64,000 bases of DNA from Coptis chinensis (GCA_015680905.1 CM027378.1:44489001-44553000); one strand, 5' to 3'; counted from the first letter of the stretch, positions 44,672 to 56,307 are shown. A program made the numbers and translations. The notes: generated by a model not told the origin, from the sequence alone.

Positions 44672-46290
44672 GGCCCCAGAATAGGGAAAAGTTAAATTGT
44701 TAAGCACCTAGAGTGCTCATGGTGGGTACCACACATGATGTAGCTTACAAGATGTAGAAGGACAACTAGCCTCACGTTTACAACTACATTGCCAAGTTAG
44801 TTACTAAAGTTCATTTCCTTGTGCCTGAACATGCCCGATTAAGCAGTTGCTTCTCAATTCATAGTTTCTTTGACAAGGTGAAAAACATTGTATATAAAGT
44901 TCTAAACAATATGACAAGAGAAAAGCAACATAAGATTTTGACTTACATGTATACCACAAGGATAAGGTCTGATTGAGTTTTAAGTTTTTAAGTAAAAACT
45001 AAGGTTTAAAAGTTGGACTACTAGAATGACATCCAATTACCGTAGTGCAACTTATGTATTATAATACCAAGTTCAAATTTTTCTTTCACTCAAGTACGTA
45101 GGCTTACTTATGAGTAGATGGAATAACCAATATGCATGTTCATTCACATATCTAGTAACTAAAACTAATATAATTGTACAATGATAGACTGAAAAGATCC
45201 AACAACCTTATCTACTTCTAGTTTTGTATGTCCTTAGCCATTCAATCATTTTACCACTTGCAATCACTAACAAAAGAAACAAGATGGTGGTAAAAAAAAA
45301 TTCTACAAATTCCACATAAGACCAAAGATTGTCGCAAGCAGCCACCAAAGTGCCAACGAAACCACAATCATTTACAATGCCAAATAATACATTTTTTTTT
45401 TTTTTTTTTTTACGATAACAATACCAAATAATACAATATCTATATAAACATTTTTTTAGCATGGTTCATTTCTAAAACAAAAAGAAATGGCCCACTCAAG
45501 CAAAAGAAGAAAGATTTACACCCAACGGAAGAAAAGATAAATTAAGCAAAACAAAATTCCATACCTCCGTGTGTTACAGGTACACACACATATCCCAGTT
45601 TTTGGAACTCTCTTCTGACACCAAAATCAGACTTGTTTGGCATAATGCAATTAGGTATATTGTACTTGTCACAACTTGATCCATCAAACAATAAGAGTTC
45701 CACCCACATAAAAAACATCCATATTCACCAATATATTCAGAACTAATTTCGCCAAGACAACTAAAATCTTTAGTAAAATTTTTCGAAACCCAAGTTCATT
45801 TAGACTTACTGGTATGCTGGGACGCCTAGAATCTCGAAAACTTTGAGGTGATACAACACGTACCACTAGTTCACTACTACAAGCCTTCCCACTAAGTCTT
45901 CTAAATTGGGCATTTCGTAGATATTAACAAAAGAAAAACCCTACACTGATTTTCAGTGATTAATGAAGAAAAAAAATAACCCCAATACTCTTCTAACCTT
46001 TTACTTTAATGAATGAAAATCTATTTTTTTTTTCAGACATCCAAAAGTTGAAATCATGCAAAAATTTCAACTTAGTTAAATTACATATAAACATCTATTA
46101 AATTAGCAAAATAAAACCACCGCCACTTTAATTTCTTTTCAAGAAAAGGTAACAAATTCGACGAATGATGAGAAGGGGGGTAGAGAACGGATCTTGGAAA
46201 AGAAATAAATAGTCAAGTCGCTAAAATTGTTATCAATTACAAGAAAAAGAATAAATGCCAAGCAAGAGAAATTGTATATCAAATATTTTT
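44672..46290. other. No recognised gene
   Basis: AT-rich. T-run at about 45393-45411. The minus ORFs at 45208-45462 and 45684-45866 show no family motif. This spacer lies between the Athila insertion and the inverted repeat array. Confidence 0.4.
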
Positions 46291-46349
46291 TAGGCAAGGT
46301 CCGTTTGTGGGCAAAAATATTTAGCCACGGATATCGACTGTCGCAAGAC

Positions 46350-46639
46350 CGTGGGGTTTCGTGCTAAAGCTTTAGCTACAGCATAAGACCGTGGGTAAAT
46401 GCGATGGTCCACCCGACAACCAAAGCCGTTGCAACTTCCTACTGATAAAGGCCGTGGGAATAGCCGTAGCAAATGTCCACAACGGGTAACCGTGGCATAA
46501 GCCGTAGCAAGTTCCACTGATGAGGGTTGTGGCAGAAGCCGTAGCATTCAGATTTTATAAGGGATAAAGGTCGTAGCAAAAGTGGCTTTGCTACGCACAT
46601 TTTAGTCCTATAGCTACGGACATTGGCCGTGGCTAAAAC

Positions 46640-46640
<1 letters not shown>
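46350..46640 (-). repeat. 38-bp degenerate tandem repeat array, copy 2 (five units)
   Basis: On the minus strand, units beginning TGCTACGGC or TGCTACGAC with the same CCACGG-type centres and the same end phrase GCTAAAGCTTTAGC as the array at 24905-25250. One internal unit (the TGCTACTGC unit of copy 1) is missing. Beyond GCTTTAGC the two copies diverge. Confidence 0.8.

Positions 46641-46706
<66 letters not shown>
46641..46706. repeat. (TA)n microsatellite
   Basis: About 66 bp of pure TA at the boundary between repeat array and NOP2 segment. The equivalent place in copy 1 (24875-24895) has only a short AT stretch. Confidence 0.95.
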
Positions 46707-46710
<4 letters not shown>

Positions 46711-46713
<3 letters not shown>

Positions 46714-47026
46714 TTATCCTAGGTCCACTTTTGCTTTTCAATCCAACTAATAATTCATCAATCCTAATAACAATACCACAAAGAAGACATATTCCCAATC
46801 ACTATTCCTTTACCGAAAAATAGATGATAAAAAGATTAATATTCATACAAGTTAAAAAAAACAAAATGTAGCATTCACTATCCAAACTCAATATAAATAT
46901 GAATTTCCAAATATTTCCCAAAACAAATTCACCTTGTGCATGTTTCTCTGTTACGTTTTATCAATGCCATGCACTTGAATACTTTCAAAAATTATTTGAA
47001 GTCCTAGCTTGTGAGTCACATATATA
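46711..47026 (-). other. Non-coding segment shared by both NOP2 cassettes
   Basis: Minus-strand text (GGTAAAGGAATAGTGATTGG and AGTGGACCTAGGATAAAACA) matches copy 1 at 24764-24870. No ORF. The part nearest the NOP2 fragment lacks a counterpart in copy 1 because of the deletion there. Confidence 0.6.
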
Positions 47027-48055
47027 CATGTAGTAACCAGCCATATATTAAGGAGTGGCACCAATGGGCATTTGTGAATCATACACAGCCAATCCAACCT
47101 GAAAATCACAACATAAAATAAATTTAAGATTACAGTTTACCAATGGAAAATGATTAAAACCTATGGTTAAGTGATTTTACCTTAGACCACTTGCTTAAGG
47201 GGTCATAGTTTACCCCTCTGTTTATCAACACTTCAGCCAAATCTCTTCTTCGTGACTAAATAAAATCAAAACAATAGTTCATTATGAAGTCATTTGATAA
47301 AAGGAGAAGCCAAAAAAAAAAAAAAAAAACTACATATTAAATGGTTGCTCTTCCACCTTCAAAGTATTTGTCCGTAGGCAGATGGGCCGTGACTTTTCAT
47401 AAGACTCAATAAGTTCCAACAGTTCAACAACTGGAAACATCTGTAATGAGAAGACAACCAAAATATACATATGTCAAGTTACTAATCATAAACCTAGCTA
47501 ATTCAATTATTGAAACAAAACCACTCTATCAATATATTACCTCAACCAAAACCCCAATAAGAAATTCATTGTATCCATAATAAGAGCTCAAATCCCTCTT
47601 AAGCTGCTCAACATAATCTTTACGTGTTACCCCTTCTTGCCTCAAAGTCTTAAAATTCGATAGTATTCGAACAACTACAACCAACCATCAACACAAAATT
47701 CTCAAAATTAAGCTAAAAAGCAAACTTAATTTCTCAATACTAAACTCAAAAAACAAAGTACTAACTCTCTTTAATTCTCCGTTGCAGATTCGAAAGATCA
47801 AGTGGTTGAAGTGCCTCTGCTCCAATTTCCTACATTACCAAAATCCAAAAAGCAACCTCAAACTACATTTACAAAAATCATAACTCACTAATAACTAAAA
47901 TAAACAAACCTCTTCCGTTGGCAAACAAAACTCATCAGACTCCTCTTTAATATTAAGCTGAAGCTTAGCTCCAGCATCCTTTTGTTCCCTCGCCCGTTTC
48001 TCATCAATCTTTCTAGATTCCTCAATATCCAATTCATCATCATCCGAATCAATAC
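47027..48055 (-). pseudogene. NOP2-type 25S rRNA methyltransferase fragment, copy 2
   Basis: Six exon pieces on the minus strand with proper borders. 48055-47910 reads DDELDIEESRKIDEKRARE. 47829-47766 reads QPPDLSNLQRRIKE. 47674-47541 reads VRILSNF... to FLIGVLVE. 47440-47357 reads [20 protein letters not shown]. 47255-47181 reads SRRRDLAEVLINRGVNYDPL. 47098-47027 reads VGLAVYDSQMPIGATP. The last piece has TAA where the family has Glu (GATPEY) and breaks off at GYYM, before the SAM-binding DMAAAPGGK motif and the catalytic Cys. It contains everything in copy 1 plus three more exons, so copy 1 derives from a form like this by deletion. The parent protein is about 600-700 residues and nucleolar. 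Confidence 0.92.
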
Positions 48056-48068
48056 CTGGGCATAAAGA

Positions 48069-48241
48069 GATCTAAGTTGATCATTTACAAGTGAGGTTTG
48101 CCTAGGTGTTATGCTACCAGTGGAAAGAAAATCACCCTGATGCTTATGAACTAAAGAGAGGGCATAGATCTCAAACATTAACTGTAGCTGTTCTTTCACC
48201 CCTTTCCAGATGTGTTTTTCTGTAGCTTCTCTTTGAATCTG
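48069..48241 (-). pseudogene. Exon of unknown gene preceding NOP2 (copy 2)
   Basis: After a TTGCACAG acceptor the minus strand reads QIQREATEKHIWKGVKEQLQ, then MFEIYALSLVHKHQGDFLS, then SITPRQTSLVNDQLRSLYAQ, with no stop up to the NOP2 acceptor at 48056. It has clear coding character (amphipathic, Gln/Leu-rich) and is well preserved relative to copy 1. I do not know the parent family. Because it abuts the NOP2 exon directly, the ancestral element may have fused two captured genes. Confidence 0.5.
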
Positions 48242-48259
48242 TGCAACATGACTCACGAT

Positions 48260-49876
48260 TAATCAAACAATTAGATTGTGTAGGATGACCAACATTCATT
48301 CCCATTTCAAGAAAAAGGACAATGTCTTCAAATTTATATGAAATGTGTCATATATAGACTTTTAGAAGATACCAAGGCAACTTGCGAATTAAAAGCTATG
48401 GCATCCTGGGATAAGGACAGTACAATAGTTTCACTCTCCACCACATGTAGATCATCCCTCTACTCCACAGGCATGCGAGTTACTTTTTAGTTCCCTTTCC
48501 TATAATAATTTTGGCAACCCTTTTGCTTTTCTTTAAGCGTACTTACATTTGAACGTTATTGCATTGAATGAGAGATTGAACCCCCCAAAACTAAGTTTTA
48601 TAATAATATATTTTCAATTAAACCCTTTCTACCTTTACCACTCAACAAAGTTTTATTCAGCCCCATATGGTTTCGTTTTGCTGCGATTTATATAGCTAAA
48701 CTTTTATGAAAGGGAGGGTTTTACCTACTTTGTGAAAAAGTGAAATTTCAGCAAGCCATTTGTGTTGAAACATTTAGGGTTAACCACTATACAACGTCGA
48801 TAAGGTCATGTGAAGAAAGATTTGATTATTGATCCTATTTGGATTCTTATTAGCATCAAATGGATTAGACATATAAAACTTTTAATTACACCAAGAAATC
48901 TGTAGGGAGTTGTCACCAATCCGTTTAAATAGAATCATTCTCACCTAGAGAAGTACCCTTTTTTCTCATTGAAACCAACATAGGAACAAAGACCTAGATG
49001 GCTACTTGTGAGAACCACAAACAACTCTAACCAGTCATAAAGAAGTCACACCACCACCAAGAAAGTCAAACTAATTAAGCAAACCAAGAATACGAAAAAT
49101 ATCAACACCTTCTTCTAAAAGACCAAACAATGGCACAATCCAAATCGTGGAACCTATTAAAGTCATAAATGTCCCAAATCAGCTAACAAAGAACATTATC
49201 AGCAATTCATGGAAGACATAAACTCCCCATAATACTGTTCTTAGCCCTAAAATGGTGGTGCAGAAATCTAGTTTTGGAGTCATAATAACCACTGCAAAAA
49301 CTGTTAAAAGGCTTGGAATCTTCACTTCAGAAGGCTTGGAAATGGACCAACTACCTCTGGGTGACCAGCTTGAAATTCCCACATTGGTGATCACCTTTTT
49401 CGTTCGATTGAAGGAAGTCATTTCTTGCCAAAAATCTAAGTATCCGCAAATGGATATTGCACCCCCACTAAATAGAGATCCCATCCGCCCAACAGAAATC
49501 CAACCACCAGGTCACTTGTCTTGCTCCCCACTCTTTTTGTTGTCCATCTAGTTTCAGATAATTGTTACGTCCCAGAGGTAAAAACATCTATGTCGAACTA
49601 GACTCAGTGTGGTAGGTGAGTGTATGAAATGAATTAAAAATATGTGTCAATGAGTATTTGTATCATCATATACTTATGAAATTTATGGATAACATATTCC
49701 AAATTCGAAATAAAGTGTGTTTGCGTTTCTACTGATAAAATAATTGCCTCATCACTGAGAACTGGTAAATGGCCTTTGCATTTTAATATACTACAAAAGT
49801 CAAATCAAATAAGTAAATCAAGTAGTCTGAAAACGAAAACAAAATGTTAACACTCAATGGAGCAAAAAAATACCTA
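48260..49876. other. No recognised gene
   Basis: Homology to copy 1 ends near 48290. The overlapping ORFs at 49179-49551 on both strands have no motif I can name. AT-rich otherwise. Confidence 0.4.
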
Positions 49877-49957
49877 CGCCTCAGTAAATTTGATCCCAGA
49901 AGAAGCAACAAGTCCAGCAAGATCATGTTCCATATATTCAAAAACCAAGATCAAGTT
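49877..49957 (-). pseudogene. CDK-like Ser/Thr protein kinase fragment
   Basis: Reads VFEYMEHDLAGLVASSGIKF then TE. The family consensus is YLVFEYM(E/D)HDLAGLA..P..KF(T/S)E, the hinge and start of the C-lobe of the plant CDK-like kinases of the At1g54610 group. Neither the catalytic loop (HRDIKGSN) nor the Lys or DFG motifs are present. It lies upstream of, and in the same orientation as, the copy-2 NOP2 cassette. Confidence 0.75.
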
Positions 49958-50548
49958 CAGCAAGATCAAGTTCTTCCAACTATCCAATAGTTCTACCATC
50001 TAAAGAAGAACAGGAAGAAGAAATTTCTGCATTACTTTACCATCTAAAGACACACGCGAATTGAAGAGAAAATTTCCACTATAACTTTCTTATTCTCTGG
50101 ATGCGCTTCTCGTATGATTTTCTGAAGTGGGACGTGGGAGTATATCTAATTTTTTTTTCTGCTAATAATCCGGAGTGATATACCTTTTTTACCCCCTTAA
50201 TGCCACCTAAACAATCGGTTGTAAGTTGTAAAATGAGTGGCCCAAAAACGTGTGTAGCAAGACAGCCCACGCACCATAAAAAATTATCTTTTTTTTGTTT
50301 TTTTGTTTTTTTTAAGTAAAATTTTTATTGATAATGATAACGAGTTTACAATAGAGTTTCTCCGATCCATTTGCTTGAACACCTCTTTTGAGTTTGCTTT
50401 CTCTATAACATTTTTCCATCAAGGTTTCCTCTATAATAGTTAAAAAGTGATAATATATATATATGGTATTTATGGTAGTTTCATTAATGTGTTTATAGTA
50501 TTTGTCAAGTTATTTCTAATCATAAACCCTAAAATTATGTGTGCAGTT

Positions 50549-50940
50549 TGTAGTTTACTTCACTGTTCCATGGTGTGGGGGTTGCAATTCATGGAACCAC
50601 ATCTTGGAAAGTTCGCCAGGAGGCCGGTGGAGGTGGCCTGACGTCACTTTCCTCCAAGTTGTTATAGAAAATTTAGTGGTAAATATATTATCCTAATATT
50701 TATAATTGATTTTTCTTTTTTATTTAAGGGTTGACAATCTATAAAGAAACCAAATTCAACCTAATAAATGGAAGACAAATGAAATTATTTATTTCTGCTG
50801 TATTGCAGGCTGTGGCTGAGAAATGGAGTGTTGCAGCTGCTCCTACATTTTTTCTCTTAAAAGGAGAGTCTATTGTGGGAGAAGCTCAGGGTGCAATGGA
50901 ACATGAGCTGGAGGGGAAAATTCTACACACGCTTAATTAG
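50549..50940 (+). pseudogene. Thioredoxin h-like C-terminal fragment
   Basis: Two exons. The first ends at 50678 and includes PDVTFLQVVIENLV. The second, 50809-50940, reads AVAEKWSVAAAPTFFLLKGE then SIVGEAQGAMEHELEGKILH and a stop. The VTFLkVDvDe, Ava..w.V.a.PTF.flk.g and l...l layout is that of the C-terminal half of thioredoxin h, including the cis-Pro of the active-site face (APTF). The redox-active WCGPC half is missing: the segment before PDVTF is read in altered frames and lacks it. Without it the product could not act as a dithiol reductant. Confidence 0.75.
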
Positions 50941-51239
50941 ATATTTATCTTTTGTTTTCCTCTAGACGAAAACAGAGTCATTCTGTGCTTGATGGAATTA
51001 TGGCATGTTATCACTGTAAAACCTGAAGCACTTCTTTATTTTTATTATGTTTCATCTGGGTGGAAAACCTTATGTTTCACAATATATTTTGGACATGTAT
51101 GATGTATCAACTTATTTAAGTACGAGAGAATTGGCAAAAGATACAGTTGTTTCGGTAAGATTTACCAAAACACACAAGTTGGGTTGGAAGTGTTCTTTTC
51201 GGAGGAAATTATAAAGGAGATGGTTGTTGGCACTTGGCA
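50941..51239. other. Thioredoxin 3' flank
   Basis: Probable old 3' UTR of the thioredoxin fragment; no other feature. Confidence 0.45.
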
Positions 51240-51600
51240 GTACAAAAAAAATGGTTTAACGAGTCACTTTTAAAGTGTCTTAAAAAGTGATTTGTGTTGC
51301 TCATCTGATTAATATAAAAGCGTCTTATCTGTCGGGTCACTAAAAGTTCACAAAAATGTCTCAAAAAATGTGTTTGTTGTGTCGGTTTTTGTTTACAAAG
51401 TGACAAAAAACTAGTTACTTGTGTCACTTTATACCAACAATACAAGCGATAGTGAAATAGCTTAAAAGCGTCACTATAAGAGAACTTTGTTGTGTCGCTT
51501 GTTAGAAGCAATGATCTAGAAGGTGTTTTCAAGCCTAAAAGTGACACAATCTGATCATTAGTTTAGTTGTGACGGTTTTCATATAAACGAGATAACATTT
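51240..51600 (+). mobile_element. CACTA-like terminal fragment
   Basis: Begins CAGTACAAAAAAAATGG, one base off the common CACTACAAAAAAA terminus. It continues with recurrent GTGTC(A/G)CTTT, AAAGTGAC and GTGTCGGTTTT motifs over about 300 bp, like a CACTA subterminal region. No matching second end or 3-bp target duplication was found. The minus ORF here is a shadow. Confidence 0.35.
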
Positions 51601-52348
51601 TAAAATAAAAACTGAAATTGTAATATATATTATTTCTATTTACTGATAACCTGCTGCAATATGGATCAGTTGCAAATACAGTACTATTATCGCCAAACCT
51701 GCCTTACAAAAGATGCAATACAATTTAGGTAGCAACAATAAAAAAGAATCATTTCATTAATTGGAAATTAATCACCGTTCACATTAAGCAACGTACTAGC
51801 TATTGAAATCATAATCAATTTGAATTCATCTGTAAACCTAGACCCCGATAACCTTCGTAACTAAAGTGTCACGACATAATCCAAAACCTTTACAAAGGCA
51901 TCTAAAAAAAGACAAGTTACACCCAAAAACAGTTTCTAAAAATCCCTAGCAAACCAAAATCATCTTAACCTAAGTAGATCCACTTAACAAAAGGCATTTC
52001 GTCTCTGTTCTTCATTCACCTACAAAATAATAACAATATGACTATGTATCAATAATATAATCAAGTAAGAAAAAAAATTTAACTGACAATATCAATAACC
52101 AATAGTAACGAAAAAAAGTGTAGCCATTAATCATCTAAGTACAAAACATGAAACATCTCATGCACAAAAGCAAATTCCTAAACCAAAGAAGTGAAAACTT
52201 AAAATCTTAGTACTCTCAGAGGGGACGTTTACCCAAATTAACACAGATTGTTCTTTCTTGATGTCTAGCTCTTTCACATGAGGAAAACAATATTAAAGTG
52301 CCTAAGGCACAACTTATAAAGTCCAAAATAACTTAAATGCCCATAGTC
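51601..52348. other. No gene; RPL14 3' flank
   Basis: AT-rich. The right part is probably the 3' UTR side of the RPL14 pseudogene on the minus strand. Confidence 0.4.
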
Positions 52349-53239
52349 TTATGCACTATACTTCTTCAGCTTTGCCAGCTCCTGCCTAATTGCACCAGCC
52401 CCCTGCACATGAATAATGAACTCATTAGCTAATGAAAGCTTCAGGAGAATACAATGTTGTATAATGTACTTCATTCCAATTACAGAAGGCTCGCATTTCA
52501 AATAAAAAAAACATGGGAATGTGAAAGGGTGAAAAGCAATGTCCATGAGAACTTCCATCATTTAGTACCTTTTTTCAAGTGAGTTTCAGGTTTACAACTT
52601 TCATGTTGAATTTACATATTGCCCTTTTCTCTAGAGCTAATGGAATAATTTTGAAACACTACATTTTTTTTTACACTTCCAAAACTAGGAAGAGCTTCCT
52701 ACATTCCTTACATCCATACATAAAGTAATCAGCGACATTGATGTAGCAAGATTCAAAGTAAAATGCGGAGGGGTTTGTTGTCCCCTAGCCGTGAGTACAT
52801 GAGCAAGATTCCAATTTGTAAAATGGAATAATTTTGAAACACAACATTGATTCGCAGATTCGCTTATATAGGAGAAGTTTCCAATTTGCACAAACCCACT
52901 CAAAGGTGTACTAGTTTTATACCATACTACTAGTATTCTAGCAAAGAAAGGTTGAGAAGCACAAAACAAGATAGAAGATGCCAACATAAATGACAAACTC
53001 CAGTAAGAAATGTGAACAAGCAGTAATCTAATCACAAACCTTGATCTTCGCAAATAAAACCGTATCCAACTCCTATAAAAATCATATAGCATAACCGTAA
53101 ATCTATTAGAACCCAAAGAAAACTAACTAACATTTCCTTTAAACTTAAGTCGAAAGAAATAATTAATCGTTGATTATATGAACTACTAATATAATTAAAT
53201 AAATGTTCTACCCTTCTAGTTACTAAATTTATGTCCTAG

Positions 53240-53365
53240 ACCATTTCCAAGTCGCTACAGGACACTGACAGGCTGCTGCCAAGCCACGGCAGGCCATCAC
53301 CGTCCTCTGACAGGACACCCCAGGTCACTGATAGGCCATCACCAAGCCGCTATAGGCCATTTTCA
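53240..53365. repeat. Imperfect tandem repeats in RPL14 intron region
   Basis: Four to five loose copies of a 'caggacactgacaggc / taggccatcaccaagccgcta' motif, 30-40 bp apart. Confidence 0.55.
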
Positions 53366-54542
53366 ATTCTGACATCTATTTTCTATAAGTGATTTAGTTC
53401 TCTATTCCTACATCATCAGTAGCTTTAATAAATAGATAGAAGATTCAAATGCTAATTCCCTCCATTATATATCAATTCAACCATCATTTAAACTCAAGGC
53501 AAGTGATTATATGGCTGGACTTGACTTAAATTTCATGTATACACTCAAATCATACAAGACTTATCACTTGCAGTAATCCAATACCAACATCAGGACTGTA
53601 GTAACTACATACTAATAACTCATATACAACTATAATCCAACAACCACCAATCCCTCATCTCCATAGTTATGTGGCAGGAAAACAACTCGTCCAACTAGGT
53701 AGCATAGTTCCAAAAAAATTCAATTTACATATAATTAAGAATCAATCAACACCACATGGTTCTCTTCGACATCTTTCGACAATAATTTACAGATTTTTGG
53801 CCCTTGTTTCAATCAACACAAGTTCACTATTTCTAAACTAATAAAGAAAAAAAAACGTAACTCTGTGCGAGACAAAGGCTGAATACACTAGATCGAATTT
53901 AAAAATCAACACATTCTTTTCTTCCTTATAACAACAAACAATTAAAGAACTTCTTACTAGTCAGCAAATAACTCTAGCTAGTATTGCTATTACACCCTCT
54001 CCACTAAATCCTTCAAGTAATTATTCTCTTACTATCCACTGCCACAAAATACCCAATTTAAGTTATAAACAACATATCACAATCTTACGAAATTAACTGC
54101 TAAAACAATCTAATCTAAACTAACTAATTGAGAGACTAAATCGTTCATGAAATACACCAACAATTCTTCCATATTTATGTCTTTCACGAAACAAAGGCTT
54201 CAAAGTATGCAATCGACCACAAAAACTCAAGCTCATCAAAAATAGAAACGACAAACACAAAATCAGCATTCATCATTGTAGCAGCAACACAAATCAATCC
54301 ACATTCTTCTACTTAACAAGAACGACACGATTAAAACTCCACCTACACTTTTATAGATTAATATCCTATATCCTATATACCACATTCTTTTTTTTTCCTA
54401 GGCATGTGTCATTAGTATTAACTTTAAAATAAAGCATTTGGGGGTCCCAAAATGAAAGTATGCATTCATAGAGTATGATTTACTCTATCCATAACACATA
54501 ATCACATGCTATTAAATAAACTAGCTTTCTGACATGTGGCTA

Positions 54543-54717
54543 CGTGTGTGCAGTTTTTTTGGGCAGTGGCAATTCTGCAAATATTTGCAAAAAACGAGGG
54601 CAATGTCTCAATTTCAGAAAGAAGAGTATCCGTGTGCGGTCAGTTTTTCAGGCAGTGGCAATATTGTAAATGTTTGCAAAATTGAGGCCAATGTCATATT
54701 TCCATGGAAAAGTATCT
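54543..54717. repeat. About 88-bp direct tandem duplication in RPL14 first intron
   Basis: Two adjacent imperfect copies, each running from CGTGTG through GGGCAGTGGCAAT-like text to AAGAGTATC/AAAAGTATC. The second begins near 54631. Small indels distinguish them. Confidence 0.8.
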
Positions 54718-55034
54718 AAATTTTATTAGTCAAATGCCAAATTTACCCCTCACTCACATATGTTATTACAAACCTAAATTATAAATTTGAATGTAATAAC
54801 CGAACCGGTTCAGAGATTTAAACGGAAAGATTCACTGTTCACCAAGCCATCATCTTTAAAATAGTTGGATTTAAAAAAAAAATTAACATTTTTAATGCGT
54901 AAACAGGTCAAATAAGAAAAACATACCCTGTTTTGATCAATAACATCAACAATTACAACGAGCTGATCATAATTTTTTCCGTAATTGACAAATGCAACTC
55001 GCCCTATCTCCACATGCCTCTTGAATCCACACAT

Positions 55035-55440
55035 AAAAAATTACAGTATTTAATATTAAAATATTCAGCATAAATAAAGACACGATTATGTAATAAAACA
55101 AAACAAGTGATGGGGTTGTAAAAACTTTACCGAAAAAAAGATTAGGGTTTTGTTGACCTATTTAGTGTACCGAGAAAATCAACCAATATTTGCTCGACCT
55201 ATATGCCGTCCTTGGTTCGCTGGATTATGTTTACAAACACTTGGCTCAAACTATAGTAAAGCTCAGGTGATAAGAGGCATTCATACTTAATAACCTAAAA
55301 GCTTACATCATATCCTTCTCTCACCCTTACGGCTGTACTACATTCTTTTGTCTTTTCACTTGACCACTTTATTCAATGGAATAATCACCTGATAGAGCAT
55401 TGAGGGTTCTTAGAGGAGCTTTATTCATGGGTGAGGCCTA
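55035..55440. other. No gene; RPL14 5' flank
   Basis: On the minus strand this would be the RPL14 promoter side. TTAGGGTTTT at about 55142 (AAAACCCTAA on the coding strand) is the telo-box motif typical of plant ribosomal-protein promoters. Confidence 0.5.
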
Positions 55441-56002
55441 GCAGAATGTAATCAGGTAGGCAGGGACTATGAGATATACAAAACATAAACGTCGGTGATA
55501 AGCTGGCCGCGGGGGATGGTGTACTTGTAACAGGCGAAAATAGTAGCACGGCGGCAGGTGCGTTTCGAACCAGCAGCAGAAGCAGAGTAGGAATGAGGGA
55601 GTGCGCAGATGAATGACATAACCAGTGGATGGCTTTACTTGGTCATTCCAGACAAGACAGAAGGTTCCGTTGCCAATGTAAAATGCAAAGACATCTCTCG
55701 CATGATAGATAGAGTTGGGCAAACCGGACTGCAAACCATCGACAGTATCTACAGAGTTCCGATGTCATAGGCAAATAAATGAGGCCCAAAAACCATATAA
55801 AGCACATCGCGTACAATCAAATAGGTTGCAAAAGCAAGACCTTCAGGATCGACAACCATGGGTAGTGTTTGAATGTATTCCCATGAGTCCTTCTCAATGT
55901 CATAGACTGCAAGTTGGAAGGGCGGGGTGTTGTAGGCAAGTATGCGCATCTGATCCTCAAAAACTGTAGATGAAACCATAAAGCGAGGAGCAGATGTGGG
56001 AG

Positions 56003-56092
56003 TGCGACTAGGACATGTAGGAGGAGGCGAGGAGAGAGCATTCGAAGTGAGAGTGAGGCTAGGACGTGTAGGAGGAGGCGAGGAGAGAGCAT
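56003..56092. repeat. Tandem duplication of about 45-50 bp in the kelch pseudogene
   Basis: Two adjacent copies of 'ctaggac(a/g)tgtaggaggaggcgaggagagagcatt/c' with minor differences. It disrupts the kelch reading. Confidence 0.85.
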
Positions 56093-56302
56093 CCCCATGA
56101 GAAGATCGAGCTTATCTACCGGGGTAATATTACAACCAAAAACATAGATCTTCCCAGCAATACCAAACGCTTTGGGAAGACACCTGGGCGACAGCATGTC
56201 CGGGAGCTTAGTCCATTCAGGGCAAACAAGGAAATCAGGGAATGGCGTCATTTCAGAATACATAGGAAATCCAAAACCACAAGAAACGTATGGAAGTTTC
56301 CA

Positions 56303-56307
56303 GTAAG
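56303..56307. repeat. Left target-site duplication of the Copia element (GTAAG)
   Basis: Identical to 60098-60102 on the far side. Confidence 0.95.

Larger units (their letters stand above)
52349..55034 (-). pseudogene. RPL14: 60S ribosomal protein L14 (eL14), internally deleted
   Basis: First exon 55034-54927 reads [20 protein letters not shown] then [13 protein letters not shown], the start of plant eL14, with a GT donor. Penultimate exon 53072-53040 reads ELDTVLFAKIK. Last exon 52402-52349 reads GAGAIRQELAKLKKYSA and TAA, matching the family's AKIKRAG.(I/V)RQELAKLKK end. The central exons (LVDAPD...NFKRLSLTDI...KKALIKAM... in the family) were not found in the nearly 1.9 kb between, and the penultimate exon has drifted. 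The parent is about 130 residues. It is therefore likely a pseudogene of a multi-copy ribosomal gene that still kept introns, so it is not a processed copy. Confidence 0.8.

Noticed and set aside
46623..46823. ORF encoding IYIYIY
   Set aside because: Translation of the (TA)n microsatellite.
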